From the NCBI RefSeq assembly GCF_030268065.1, contig NZ_BSDD01000002.1:62001-126000 (forward strand): a DNA stretch of 64,000 bases. The letters are read 5' to 3'. The translations under genes and the position numbers were made by a program. Origin of the DNA: Geothrix rubra. Lineage in GTDB: Bacteria > Acidobacteriota > Holophagae > Holophagales > Holophagaceae. The notes beneath the pieces are model-generated. The model had not been told where the DNA came from, did no database searches, and saw only the letters and a program-made list of their open reading frames with translations. Within the stretch, counting starts at the first letter, position 1; each line of letters opens with the position of its first letter. Shown here in pieces: positions 42,793 through 51,129 of the stretch.

Positions 42793-44307
42793 TCAGAAAT
42801 CCAGCGTGATGCCCTGGGCCAGCTCGACCTTGCCGCTGAAGTTGATGGCGCTGGTCTGGCGGCGCATGTAGGCCTTCCAGGCGTCGGAGCCGCTCTCGCG
42901 GCCGCCGCCGGTCTCCTTCTCGCCGCCGAAGGCGCCGCCGATCTCGGCGCCGCTGGTGCCCGTGTTCACGTTGGCGATGCCGCAGTCGCTGCCCGCCGCC
43001 GACAGGAACAGCTCGCTCTCCCGCTGGTCGTTGGTGATGATGGCGCTGGAGAGGCCCTGGGTGACCCCGTTCTGGAGGGCGATGGCCTCCTCGATGGTCC
43101 GGTAGGTCATGACGTAGAGCACCGGGGCGAAGGTCTCCTCCTTCACGATGGGCAGGTTGCCGGGGACCTCCACGAGGCAGGGCGTGATGAAGCAGCCGCC
43201 CGGGTGGGGCAGCTTCTCGCCGCCGTAGAGCACCTTCCCGCCCTGGGCCTTCACGGTCTCGATGGCCGCCAGCATGGTCTCGATGGCGCCCTGGTCCACC
43301 AGGGGGCCCATGAAGTACTTGTGCTCCCGGGGATCGCCGATGGGGGTCTTCCGGTAGAGGTCCAGCAGCCGCGCCTTGAAGGTCTCGGCCACGCGTTCCT
43401 GGACGATGACGCGGCGGGTGGTGGTGCAGCGCTGGCCGGAGGTGCCGATGGCGCCGAAGTAGATGGAGCGCAGGGCGATGTCCAGGTCGGCCTTGTCGCT
43501 CACGATGACGGCGCCGTTGCCGCCCAGCTCGAGGATGTGGCGGCCGAAGCGCTCCTGGACCAGCTTGCCGACGTGGCGTCCGCCGGGGACGGAGCCGGTG
43601 TAGGACACCAGGGCCACGCGGGGGTCGGTGTTGATGAGGTCGCCGATCTCGCTGCCCTTGCCGATGACGAGGCTGCAGATGGCCGGATCGTAGCCGAAGT
43701 CGCGCAGGACCTTCTCGGCGATCTTGATGCACGCAATGGCGGTGAGCGGGGTCTTGCTGGAAGGCTTCCACAGCACCGTGTCGCCGCAGACGAGGGCGAG
43801 GGCGGTGTTCCAGCTCCACACGGCCACGGGGAAATTGAAGGCGGTGATCACGCCCACCACGCCGAGGGGCTGCCACTGCTCCTGGATGCGGTGCTGGCGG
43901 CGCTCGCTGGGCATGGTGAGGCCGTAGAGCTGGCGGGACAGGCCCACCGCGAAGTCGCAGATGTCGATCATCTCCTGCACCTCGCCCAGGCCCTCCCGCA
44001 GGGTCTTGCCCATCTCGAGGGTCACGAGCATGGCCAGGGACTCCTTGTTGCGCCGCAGCTCGTCGCCCAGCGCCCGGACCACCTCGCCGCGCTTGGGCGC
44101 GGGCACCAGCTTCCAGGACTCCCAGGCCTTGTGGCACTTGGCCACCACGGCCTCGAACTCGGCCGGGGTGACGTTCGTGACCGTGGCCAGCTTCTCGCCG
44201 TGGATGGGGGACACCACGGCCTGCGCCTTCCCGCTGCCCTCCCAGGTCCCGGCGAATCCACCGGGGTTCACATCCGACATGCCAAGCGACTTCAGGATCT
44301 CGTTCAT
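42793..44307 (-). CDS. ALDH7/antiquitin-type dehydrogenase (alpha-aminoadipate semialdehyde / piperideine-6-carboxylate)
   Basis: A 504-residue aldehyde dehydrogenase. Antiquitin-type signature at the C-terminus (GGAFGGEKETGGGRESGSD, then WKAYMRRQTSAINFSG), plus Cys294 (GTSGQRCTTT) and Glu260 (LELGG). Antiquitin and AmaB/Pcd oxidise alpha-aminoadipate semialdehyde in lysine breakdown. ATG 44307 follows GGAGGAGAGG; ATG 44379 is upstream but spans a palindrome. It is divergent in neither direction: the next gene upstream is the kinase at 44389 on the same strand, 81 nt away. The gap holds two operator-like dyads, one shared with the LysR gene. Confidence 0.9.
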   Translation of the reverse strand: MNEILKSLGMSDVNPGGFAGTWEGSGKAQAVVSPIHGEKLATVTNVTPAEFEAVVAKCHKAWESWKLVPAPKRGEVVRALGDELRRNKESLAMLVTLEMGKTLREGLGEVQEMIDICDFAVGLSRQLYGLTMPSERRQHRIQEQWQPLGVVGVITAFNFPVAVWSWNTALALVCGDTVLWKPSSKTPLTAIACIKIAEKVLRDFGYDPAICSLVIGKGSEIGDLINTDPRVALVSYTGSVPGGRHVGKLVQERFGRHILELGGNGAVIVSDKADLDIALRSIYFGAIGTSGQRCTTTRRVIVQERVAETFKARLLDLYRKTPIGDPREHKYFMGPLVDQGAIETMLAAIETVKAQGGKVLYGGEKLPHPGGCFITPCLVEVPGNLPIVKEETFAPVLYVMTYRTIEEAIALQNGVTQGLSSAIITNDQRESELFLSAAGSDCGIANVNTGTSGAEIGGAFGGEKETGGGRESGSDAWKAYMRRQTSAINFSGKVELAQGITLDF

Positions 44308-44348
44308 GGCCTCTCCTCCTGAGACCGTTGTACCGCCCTTCCCTTCTC

Positions 44349-44396
44349 GAATCGAATTCATTCGATTCACTTCTGTCATGAATTCAATTCATGACA
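44349..44396. promoter_or_regulatory. Pair of dyads upstream of the ALDH7-type gene, one LysR-like
   Basis: Dyad A: GAATCGAAT-TC-ATTCGATTC (44349-44368). Dyad B: an 11-bp-arm palindrome, TGTCATGAATT-C-AATTCATGACA (44374-44396), with core CATGAAT-TCA-ATTCATG (44377-44393). The core matches the site at the LysR start (46273-46289) in both half-sites and spacing, and contains T-N11-A. Dyad B overlaps the kinase stop codon. The local sequence is unusually A+T-rich for this genome. Confidence 0.7.
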
Positions 44397-46152
44397 CCCG
44401 GGGCAGGAGGATGCGGAAGCGGGAGCCCCGCCCCGGCTGGCTCTCCACCTCGATCCGGCCCTCCGCCTCCTCCACCATGGCCTTGAGCGACGGAAGCCCC
44501 AGGCCCGTGCCCCGCCCGGGGGGCTTGGTGGTGAAGAAGGGATCGAAGATGCGCTCCAGGACTTCCGGCGCCATGCCCGTGCCCGTGTCGGAGACCTCGA
44601 GGAGGGCCAGGCCGGTGTCCGGCCCGGCAGGTCCCGCGTGGATGGCGAGGGTCCCGCCTTCCGGCATGGCGTCCGCGGCGTTCGCGGCCAGGTTCACCAG
44701 CATCTGCTCCAGCCGCAGGCGGGAGCTCCGCACGACCAGGGCCTCCTCCGGCGCCACCCGGATTTTCAGTTCCACCGGCCCGGGGAGCAGCAGCCGGAGG
44801 GTCGCCTCCATGTTCCGCACCTCGCCGGCGAGGTCCGTGGGTTCCATCTCCTCGGCCTCCCGGCGCACGAAGCCCATGAGCCGGCGGGTGAGGGTGGCCG
44901 CGCGGTCGGCCGTGCTGACGATCCGCAGGAGGTCCCTGGGTTCCGGGCGAGTGCCCTCCTCCAGGTTCATGGCCGCCAATTCGGCGGAGCTCTTCATGGC
45001 GCTCAGCAGGTTGTTGAGGTCGTGGGCCAGGCCCGCGCCCATCAACGCCAGGGTGTTCATGCGCTCGGTCCGCAGCAGCGTGTCCTGCGCCTGCTCCAGG
45101 GCCCGGGTGCGCTGCAGGACCCGCTCCTCGAGGGTGCGCCGGGCCACCTGGAGATCCTGGATGGCCTGGAACTGGCGGAGCAGCAGGAGCGCCACCAGCA
45201 CGAGGAAGATCCCGAAAGCCCCCCGCATCACGTCCAGGGGAGCGCCGGGGAGGATCACCGCCAGGACGCCCAGGGCCACCACCACCGGCACGTAGGGCAG
45301 CATCCGCGCGAGGCGGGATCCCGTCCCGGCCGCGGCCCCGGCGGGCGCCACCGGCCTCGGCGACCAGGCCGCAAGTCCCTGGAAGAGCGGAATGCCGCCC
45401 ACCACCGCCAGCCAGCCCCCCTGCCCCTGGGTGGGGGCCAGGCCGTTCAGGGTCCACCAGGAGAGGCCCGCCAGCCAGGCCAGCACCGAGACCGCCAGCC
45501 AACCGAGCGGACCCTGGACCCGTGCCGGATGGTACGAGATGGCGAAGACGAGCCCGCCCCCCAGCAGGGCCGCGTTCAAGTAGGCGGCGAACACCCGCAG
45601 TTCCAGACCCCCGGCCGCCTCCCGCAGGGAGCTGTGGACCCCCATCACCCAGAGGAGGAAGAGCACCGAGGCGGCGAAGATGAGGGCGTCCAGCACCCGC
45701 CGCCGGAACAGGGCCTCCGTCTCCGGTCCCTTGGGGAAGCTCAGCACCCCCACCAGGACGAAGATCCCCGTGCCCATGCTGAGCAGGCTGGCGGCCTCCT
45801 GGGCCCAGGCACCGAGGTGCCCGTGGATCCCCAGGTAGAGCAGCAGCAGGTTCGGCACCTCGAGGCCGGTGGAGAGGGCCAGGAAGGCCCAGGCCCGGCA
45901 GGATTCGGACCGGCAGAGCCAGGCGCGGTAGCCCAGGCTGGCCGTGGCCAGGGCCTCCATCAGCAGGTAGCCCAGGGGCCAGTCCAGTTCCCGGCGTTCC
46001 CGGGAGAGGGCCAGGTGCGCCAGGGCCACCAGGGCCCAGGCCCCGACGAGGACACTCCGCGCGACCCGGCCCCTGGCCCCGCCCAGGGCCGTCATCGCCG
46101 GCCCCAGGGCATCGGCCTGAGCCTGGGGCGGCTGGGAGGAGGACAGGGCCAA
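44389..46152 (-). CDS. Membrane sensor histidine kinase
   Basis: A 587-residue protein. The first 330 residues are nearly all hydrophobic, 8 to 9 TM helices, without a recognised sensor fold. A coiled coil (RRTLEERVLQRTRALEQAQ) leads to HisKA (MGAGLAHDLNNLLSAMKSS) and an HATPase (NLAANAADAMPEGG, DTGTGMA, GRGTGLGLPSLKAMVEEA). No receiver or PAS. TTG 46152 is proposed: GAGG lies 6 nt upstream, and no ATG/GTG with a site is found. Divergent from the LysR gene, 134 nt between starts. A cognate response regulator is not in the window. Confidence 0.88.
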   Translation of the reverse strand: MALSSSQPPQAQADALGPAMTALGGARGRVARSVLVGAWALVALAHLALSRERRELDWPLGYLLMEALATASLGYRAWLCRSESCRAWAFLALSTGLEVPNLLLLYLGIHGHLGAWAQEAASLLSMGTGIFVLVGVLSFPKGPETEALFRRRVLDALIFAASVLFLLWVMGVHSSLREAAGGLELRVFAAYLNAALLGGGLVFAISYHPARVQGPLGWLAVSVLAWLAGLSWWTLNGLAPTQGQGGWLAVVGGIPLFQGLAAWSPRPVAPAGAAAGTGSRLARMLPYVPVVVALGVLAVILPGAPLDVMRGAFGIFLVLVALLLLRQFQAIQDLQVARRTLEERVLQRTRALEQAQDTLLRTERMNTLALMGAGLAHDLNNLLSAMKSSAELAAMNLEEGTRPEPRDLLRIVSTADRAATLTRRLMGFVRREAEEMEPTDLAGEVRNMEATLRLLLPGPVELKIRVAPEEALVVRSSRLRLEQMLVNLAANAADAMPEGGTLAIHAGPAGPDTGLALLEVSDTGTGMAPEVLERIFDPFFTTKPPGRGTGLGLPSLKAMVEEAEGRIEVESQPGRGSRFRILLPRVS

Positions 46153-46272
46153 GGGGTGCCTCGGGGGATCGGGACCTTGAGCTTAGCAACGTCCTCCGGA
46201 CCTTCCGGCATGAGTCTTGGCCAGGCGTCCCGGCGGATGGCATGATCCCGGCTTAGGACTTCATGGCCATTT

Positions 46273-46289
46273 CATGAATATCATTCATG
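46273..46289. promoter_or_regulatory. LysR-type operator at the LysR gene start
   Basis: CATGAAT (46273-46279), ATC, ATTCATG (46283-46289): a 7-3-7 perfect dyad with T-N11-A. It overlaps the proposed LysR start and is in a position for autoregulation and for repressing the divergent kinase gene. Confidence 0.7.
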
Positions 46290-47198
46290 GGCATGGACAC
46301 CTTCCTCGACCTCCCCCAGCTGCGGACCTTCTTCACCCTGGCCCAGACCGGGAGCTTCACCGCCTGCGCCCGGCGCCTGAACCGCACCCAGTCGGCCATC
46401 AGCCATGCCATGGCCAAGCTGGAGGACCTCGCCGGAGCGCCCCTGCTGGACCGGCGGGGCCGCACCCTGGCCCTGACGGAGGAGGGCCGGCGCCTCTACC
46501 AGGCCTGCGAGCAGGTGTTCGCCACCCTGGAAGCCGCGGAGGACGACCTGCGCCGGGGTCAGGCGCAGGCCCGGGGGCTCCTCCGCCTGGGCGCCACGGT
46601 GGAGTTCGGCAGCAGCATCCTCATGAAGCACATGCCGCCCTTCCTGGCCGCGCACCCCGGCCTGGACGTGGACTTCACCTTCCGCCCCGACCTGCTGGAA
46701 CCGCTGATGCGGGACGAGGTGGACCTCATCATCGACTGCGTGGAGCACCCCCTGCCCGCCCTCAAGAAGGTGACGCTCTTCCGGGAGACCTACGTGGTGG
46801 CCTGCGCCCCGTCCTTCCGCAGGGCCCACCGCCTCCGCGGCCCCGCGGACCTCGCCCGGACGCCCGTGCTCTCCATCGACAAGGCCGGGGCCTGGTGGAA
46901 CCGCTTCCTCGTGGCCATCCCGGACCGCGAGCAGCCGCAGCTGGACCGCATCATCGCCATGGATCACATCCGCGCCATGATCCACGCCGCGGTGGCGGGC
47001 ATGGGCGCCCTCCTCGTGCCCCGGTACAGCGTCCTGGAGGAGCTGCGCCGGGGCGACCTCATCCCCCTCTTCCCCGCCATCCGGCTCGCGGAAGACCGGT
47101 TCTCCATCTACGTGAAGAAGGTGAAGGCCGGGCAGGAGAAGGTCCAGCTCCTCACCCGCTACCTGCAGTCGCTGAGCCCCGAGGAGTTCGGCTCCTGA
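46287..47198 (+). CDS. LysR-family transcriptional regulator
   Basis: A 303-residue protein with the LysR layout: winged HTH at the N-terminus (FFTLAQTGSFTACARRLNRTQSAISHAMAKLE), a linker helix, and a two-lobe periplasmic-binding-like effector domain (from about 90; LRLGATVEFGSSILMKHMP, GMGALLVPRYSV). The effector is unknown; neighbours suggest an amino acid or a semialdehyde. Start is ATG 46287, with ATG 46293 as an alternative; neither has a ribosome site, and 46287 is within the operator, so the mRNA may be leaderless. It ends 0 nt before the convergent 61-residue gene. Confidence 0.92.
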   Translation: MGMDTFLDLPQLRTFFTLAQTGSFTACARRLNRTQSAISHAMAKLEDLAGAPLLDRRGRTLALTEEGRRLYQACEQVFATLEAAEDDLRRGQAQARGLLRLGATVEFGSSILMKHMPPFLAAHPGLDVDFTFRPDLLEPLMRDEVDLIIDCVEHPLPALKKVTLFRETYVVACAPSFRRAHRLRGPADLARTPVLSIDKAGAWWNRFLVAIPDREQPQLDRIIAMDHIRAMIHAAVAGMGALLVPRYSVLEELRRGDLIPLFPAIRLAEDRFSIYVKKVKAGQEKVQLLTRYLQSLSPEEFGS

Positions 47199-47384
47199 TC
47201 AGCTCCGGCCCCGGTGGCTGAGGCCGATGATCCGGATCATCCGCAGGTTGATGACCGCAAAGCGGACCAGCTGCCAGGGCAGGCTGGTGCGCAGGTACCG
47301 GGTCCAGGCCGTGGGTTTCGTGGCGTAGAAGGCGTCCCGGAGCTGCACGCGGGGGGCGGGGGCGTAGACCTTCCGTTCGCTCAT
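47199..47384 (-). CDS. 61-residue basic protein paired with sulfide:quinone oxidoreductase
   Basis: A small Arg-rich protein with an amphipathic and hydrophobic central region (AWTRYLRTSLPWQLVRFAVINLRMIRIIG). AAGGAGG is 6 nt upstream, a strong indicator of a real gene. It starts 10 nt after the oxidoreductase stop, so the two form an operon. I do not know the family; a membrane-associating partner or assembly factor for the flavoprotein is a guess from position and composition. Confidence 0.75.
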   Translation of the reverse strand: MSERKVYAPAPRVQLRDAFYATKPTAWTRYLRTSLPWQLVRFAVINLRMIRIIGLSHRGRS

Positions 47385-47394
47385 GGCGCCTCCT

Positions 47395-48855
47395 TCACTC
47401 GGGGATCAGGGACCAGAGGGGCCGCATGCGGGCCTTGTGGAGGAACAGATGGTGGAGCACGATCTTGATCCAGTGCCCCGCCAGGCCGATCTCGCCGAAG
47501 GTGCGGCGGACGTCCCGGCCGTAGTCGGGATAGCGCTCGAAGTCCGGCACGATGGGGAACACGGTGATGGAGGCCGCCGTGCCCGTGAAGGGGTTGGCCC
47601 CGGCGGAAGCCACGCAGGCGGCGCCCATCTCCGCCATGGAGGCGGTGTGGGTGGGGCCGGGCCGGCCCCCGATCATGTCCACGATGCTGTGGGCCACGGC
47701 CTTCCCGATCATGGCGGAGGGCATCCCGGTGCGGGGCGGCGCCGGGGTGATGGAGGTGCCCTTGGGGCTCTGCCTGGGCTTCGAGACGGGATGGGGCGGC
47801 GCGAAGGCGATGCCCGCGGCGAAGAGGTTCGGATAGGCGGGGCTCTGGTAGGTGCGGGGCCAGTCCGCGGCGCGCCAGGCCTCGTAGGGCTTCGCCCCGT
47901 AGTCCGCATCCACCTTCATGAAGCCGCTGGGCGCGAAGAGGCGGTCCGTGATGTCGACCCCGGCCCGGTCGAGGGCCTTCAGGCCCACGCCGCGGAAGGG
48001 CGGCAGCAGCATGGCCATGTCGAAGGCGATCTCCCCCTCGGTGCCGTCCAGGAACTCGTAGGTGGCCCGCCCCGGCTCCAGGCCCTGCACGTGGGCCCGG
48101 GTGATCCACTCGATGCCGCGCTCCGCGAAGAGGGATTCCGTGAAGATCTTGCTGGGGGTGACGTAGCCGCCCCGGCGGATGTGGATGCCGTCCATCCCGA
48201 AATCGCCCAGCTCGTACTCATTGGTGAGGTAGACGATCTCCGCCTTGTCCCGCACCCCGCGGGCCCGCAGCTCGAACTCCAGGTTCACCAGGTACTCGAA
48301 GGCCGCACCCTGGCAGGTGCAGAGCCCGTGGCCCACGCCGACCAGGAACCGCTTGTGCTCGCCCCGCTTCATGCGCTGGACCTGCTCCTCGAAGGCCCCG
48401 GCGGCCTGGTGCGCGTGCTCCGCCGTGCAAACCGAGAAGCTGTGGCCCTCGGGACCCAGTCCCGGCGTGGCCTCGAAGGCCAGCTTCGGCCCTGTGGCGT
48501 TGATGAGGAAGTCGTAGGGGACCCGGCTCCGCAGCCCGCCCTCGCCGGGCAGGGTGGACTCCACCTCCACGAAAGGCTGCGTGGCGTCCCCCTCGCCTTC
48601 GGGATGCAGGGCCACCGCCCGCGCCTGGCGGAAGGCGATGCCGTGCCGGGCGTACACGGGCGCCAGGGGGAAGAGCACCTGCCGCGGCTGCAGCAGGCCC
48701 ACGCCCACCCAGATGTTCGAGGGGATCCAGTTGTAGTCTGGCTTGGGCGAGACCACCGTCACCTCGGCCTCCGACCCCAGCCACTTCCTCAGGAAGCTGG
48801 CGGCCGTGTGTCCTGCCACCCCCGCCCCGAGCACCACCACCCGCGTCGCTGCCAT
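47395..48855 (-). CDS. FAD-dependent sulfide:quinone oxidoreductase-like protein
   Basis: A 486-residue flavoprotein. N-terminal dinucleotide motif VVLGAGVAGHTAASFL, NATGPKL, and NLFAAGIAFAPPH (second FAD contact). Cysteines at SQR-like positions: Cys143 (SVCTAEHA), Cys181 (TCQGAAFEYL) and Cys414 (GAACVASAG). These fit the three redox cysteines of SQR, which oxidises sulfide and reduces quinone at the membrane face. C-terminal amphipathic helices (IKIVLHHLFLHKA) would attach it to the membrane. NADH dehydrogenase II or related flavoproteins are the alternative, but they lack these cysteines. Polysulfide handling genes are not seen next to it. Confidence 0.82.
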   Translation of the reverse strand: MAATRVVVLGAGVAGHTAASFLRKWLGSEAEVTVVSPKPDYNWIPSNIWVGVGLLQPRQVLFPLAPVYARHGIAFRQARAVALHPEGEGDATQPFVEVESTLPGEGGLRSRVPYDFLINATGPKLAFEATPGLGPEGHSFSVCTAEHAHQAAGAFEEQVQRMKRGEHKRFLVGVGHGLCTCQGAAFEYLVNLEFELRARGVRDKAEIVYLTNEYELGDFGMDGIHIRRGGYVTPSKIFTESLFAERGIEWITRAHVQGLEPGRATYEFLDGTEGEIAFDMAMLLPPFRGVGLKALDRAGVDITDRLFAPSGFMKVDADYGAKPYEAWRAADWPRTYQSPAYPNLFAAGIAFAPPHPVSKPRQSPKGTSITPAPPRTGMPSAMIGKAVAHSIVDMIGGRPGPTHTASMAEMGAACVASAGANPFTGTAASITVFPIVPDFERYPDYGRDVRRTFGEIGLAGHWIKIVLHHLFLHKARMRPLWSLIPE

Positions 48856-48954
48856 GGGGCCTCCCGCCGCTGGTCAAGCGGCCCCAGTCAAGCACCATCG
48901 GGGGTGGGAGTCCAACGACCTGGAGATCCGGAGAAACAGAAGGCCGTGGCCGGC

Positions 48955-50193
48955 CTATTCAAGGGAATCCAGGGGCACTGGGTGCCCGGATCGCTGCAGG
49001 TGCGCCTCCAGCAGCCTTCGGGTCCCGGCGGAGGGATCGATGGTCAGCGCCTTCTTCATCAGGGGCTTCGCCTCCTCCGGCCTTCCGACGGCAACGAGGG
49101 CCTCCAGTCCAGAGGCCGCGAGTTCAAGCCAACGAGCCTGGAAGATTTTTCGGACGGTCGGATCCTTCGGGAGCATGGATTCCTGGCGGGCGATCTCGCC
49201 AAGAAGATCCCCGGGGGATCGGACCTGCAGGGCATCGGCGTACCGCTTCTGGGCCATCAGCAGGTCCCAGACAGAAGGGCCCAGCATCTTCCGTCCAGGA
49301 GAGTCCGGGGGCAGCTGGTCGAAGATCCCGAGGGTGGCCTGATCTTCCTTCAGGGCATGGTTGAGCGAGGTGAGATCCAGCGCGAGCGACGCATCTTCCG
49401 GCGAGACCAGGAACTGGCGCTGGGCGGCATTGCGATGCTGCCGAAGGGCTTCCAGGGCGGGCGGATAGTCCCGGCCCAGCCGTGCCCAGTCTGAAAGCAG
49501 GAAGGAGTTGCGCACGCCACGGGAGCTTGGATTCCTCTTCATTCCATCGTCATAGAGCCAGAGGAACTCCTTGAGAGCGTCTTCGTCGCGGCCTTGCTGC
49601 ATCAGCACCCGGGCCAGGTTCTGGCGGGCGTTCACCTGGCCCTTCAGATCATCCTGTCCCGCATCCGCAACCGCTTTCCGGGCCCGATCCAACGCGGTGA
49701 GTCCCTTGAGTGCGCTCTGGAAGGACCCGAGGAATAGTTCCGGTTTCTGGTATCCGACCATGCGGTCAAGGACCGAGCCATCCGGCCTCAGGAGCAGGAT
49801 GGTGGGGTAGGCATTGATCGCATACTTCCGGCTGAGGGCTGCTTCCTTCTCCGCATTGATCTTCAGGGGGATCGATTCCTGTTTCAGGAGCGCGATGACC
49901 TTCTCGTCTCTCCATGTGGTGCTATCCAGCAGCTTGCAGGGGCCGCACCAGGTTGTGTAGAAGTCGATGAGGACCACACGGCGCTGCTCGGCGGCCTTGA
50001 CCAGGGCCCGGTCGACAGGCAGGTCTAGGAACAGGCCTTCAGGAGGATTCGCCCTGGGAGCGTCCACCGAGACCAGCGGAAAATCGGCGGTCGCAAGTGG
50101 GGCCAGGAAGGCAACTCCAGCACCCTGAAGGGGAAGCGTCGCTGAACCCATACCCAGAAGGCCAACAAGAAGAAGCGGTGCCCGCATGCGCAT
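48955..50193 (-). CDS. Exported thioredoxin-like protein with TPR-like C-terminus
   Basis: A 412-residue protein. ATG 50193 follows AGGGAG at 5 nt; ATG 50208 is an in-frame alternative without a site. A signal peptide (LLLVGLLGMGSATLPLQG) is followed by a thioredoxin domain (about 70-185) with the redox motif YTTWCGPCKLL and NAYPTILLLRPDG. The rest (about 190-405) is helical, TPR-like. A DsbD-c/thioredoxin_7-type disulfide or methionine-sulfoxide role in the periplasm is possible. Compared with flanking genes its codons appear less GC-extreme, which may indicate recent arrival. Confidence 0.82.
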   Translation of the reverse strand: MRMRAPLLLVGLLGMGSATLPLQGAGVAFLAPLATADFPLVSVDAPRANPPEGLFLDLPVDRALVKAAEQRRVVLIDFYTTWCGPCKLLDSTTWRDEKVIALLKQESIPLKINAEKEAALSRKYAINAYPTILLLRPDGSVLDRMVGYQKPELFLGSFQSALKGLTALDRARKAVADAGQDDLKGQVNARQNLARVLMQQGRDEDALKEFLWLYDDGMKRNPSSRGVRNSFLLSDWARLGRDYPPALEALRQHRNAAQRQFLVSPEDASLALDLTSLNHALKEDQATLGIFDQLPPDSPGRKMLGPSVWDLLMAQKRYADALQVRSPGDLLGEIARQESMLPKDPTVRKIFQARWLELAASGLEALVAVGRPEEAKPLMKKALTIDPSAGTRRLLEAHLQRSGHPVPLDSLE

Positions 50194-50412
50194 CGATGCT
50201 CCCTTCATGTGACCTGGTTTGGTGGCTGTGGCTGATCAGTTGATTGGGAGTCTGAAGGGCCTGTGTCGATTTCGGGTCACCAGATTGTCAGACCCTCGAT
50301 CGGATCCTGTCCCGTGGCGGAAGCCTCCCCTCGAGGGCCAGAACTCGACCCGCTGCGCCTCGCCCATCGAACGGCCTCCAGCGCCGGTGACTGATGGTCG
50401 ATCCGCCATGGA

Positions 50413-50490
50413 CCCGACTCCGGACCTCCCCGCGCAGCGGCTCGGACAAACGACGAAGGCCGCCCTGCGGCGGCCTTCTGTTTCGGTGGC
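50413..50490. repeat. Direct repeat copy A with terminator-like stem
   Basis: A 78-bp copy starting CCCGACTCCGGACCTC and ending TTCGGTGGC. It includes GAAGGCCGCC-CTGC-GGCGGCCTTC (about 50454-50477), a 10-bp stem. Copy B begins 163 nt downstream. Confidence 0.85.
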
Positions 50491-50575
50491 TGATGCTTGA
50501 ACCGCGGGGTTCCCGGTTCGGAGCGCTGCCTCGCAGCGCCCCTCGCCACCCCGCTGGTTCTCGCCCACGCCGGGT

Positions 50576-50653
50576 CCCGACTCCGGACCTCCCCGCGCAG
50601 CGGCTCGGACAAACGACGAAGGCCGCCTTGCGGCGGCCTTCTGCATCGGTGGC
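50576..50653. repeat. Direct repeat copy B with terminator-like stem
   Basis: Nearly the same as copy A, with one C/T change in the stem loop (CTTGC for CCTGC) and a few changes near the end (GCATCGGTGGC). A partial third start (GGGTCCCGACTCC) follows at 50669. Confidence 0.85.
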
Positions 50654-50680
50654 ATAACCTCCTCGCCGGGTCCCGACTCC

Positions 50681-50701
50681 GAACGCGCCACTGGCGCGTT
50701 C
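50681..50701. terminator. Hairpin downstream of hup
   Basis: GAACGCGCC (50681-50689), ACT, GGCGCGTTC (50693-50701). A 9-bp perfect stem, 20 nt after the hup stop on the minus strand; probable 3' end of hup mRNA. Confidence 0.65.
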
Positions 50702-50720
50702 TCCGTCACCCGGCGGTCGG

Positions 50721-51020
50721 TTACATCTGGTCCTTCAGGCCCTTCGCGGTCTTGAAGACGACCTTGCGGCCGGCGGGGATCTGGATCTTCTCGCCAGTCT
50801 TGGGGTTGCGGCCCATCTTCTCCTTGGTGGCGCGGACCTCGAAGGTGCCGAGGCCGAAGAGGTTCACGCGGCTGCCGGCCAGGAGGGTTTCCACGATGTG
50901 GTCGCGGACGCCGTCGAGGATGGACTTGGCGCGGGCCTTGGAGAGGTCCTGGGCCTCCGCGAGGGCGGCGGCGAGCTCGGCGATGCCGAGGGTTTCGGGC
51001 TTGGCAGGGGTCTTCGCCAT
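50721..51020 (-). CDS. hup: HU-family DNA-binding protein
   Basis: A 99-residue nucleoid protein. HU/IHF signature GRNPKTGEKIQIPAGRKVVFK near the C-terminus, and a helical N-terminus (LGIAELAAALAEAQDLSKARAK) for dimerisation. The N-terminal Lys/Ala/Pro segment is a short extension. AAGGAG is upstream of the ATG. HU bends DNA and acts in nucleoid structure. Separated from rplI by about 110 nt with a hairpin. Confidence 0.93.
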   Translation of the reverse strand: MAKTPAKPETLGIAELAAALAEAQDLSKARAKSILDGVRDHIVETLLAGSRVNLFGLGTFEVRATKEKMGRNPKTGEKIQIPAGRKVVFKTAKGLKDQM

Positions 51021-51081
51021 GGGGTGGCTCCTTGGGGATGGGGTGGGGGGACTGCCGATACCGCGGCAGGCTCCCGATAGG

Positions 51082-51105
51082 GCCGGATCCCGCCGGGGAT
51101 CCGGC
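51082..51105 (-). terminator. 10-bp hairpin between rplI and hup
   Basis: GCCGGATCCC (51082-51091), GCCG, GGGATCCGGC (51096-51105). Perfect stem, no T-run; may end the rplI transcript or separate it from hup. Confidence 0.5.
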
Positions 51106-51129
51106 TGTGGTGGGTTCGGGACGGGAGGA

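Larger units (their letters stand above)
50194..50720. other. 527-bp repeat-rich intergenic region downstream of hup
   Basis: Lies between the thioredoxin-like gene start and the hup stop (both minus strand). It holds two 78-bp direct repeats (50413 and 50576), a GCGCTGC-CTC-GCAGCGC hairpin (about 50523-50539), a third partial repeat start (50668-50681), and a hairpin next to hup (50681-50701). No coding gene was credible. Confidence 0.6.

Noticed and set aside
50194-50720. CRISPR array
   Set aside because: Only two full copies of a 78-bp unit, long and with internal terminators, and no cas gene; not a CRISPR.
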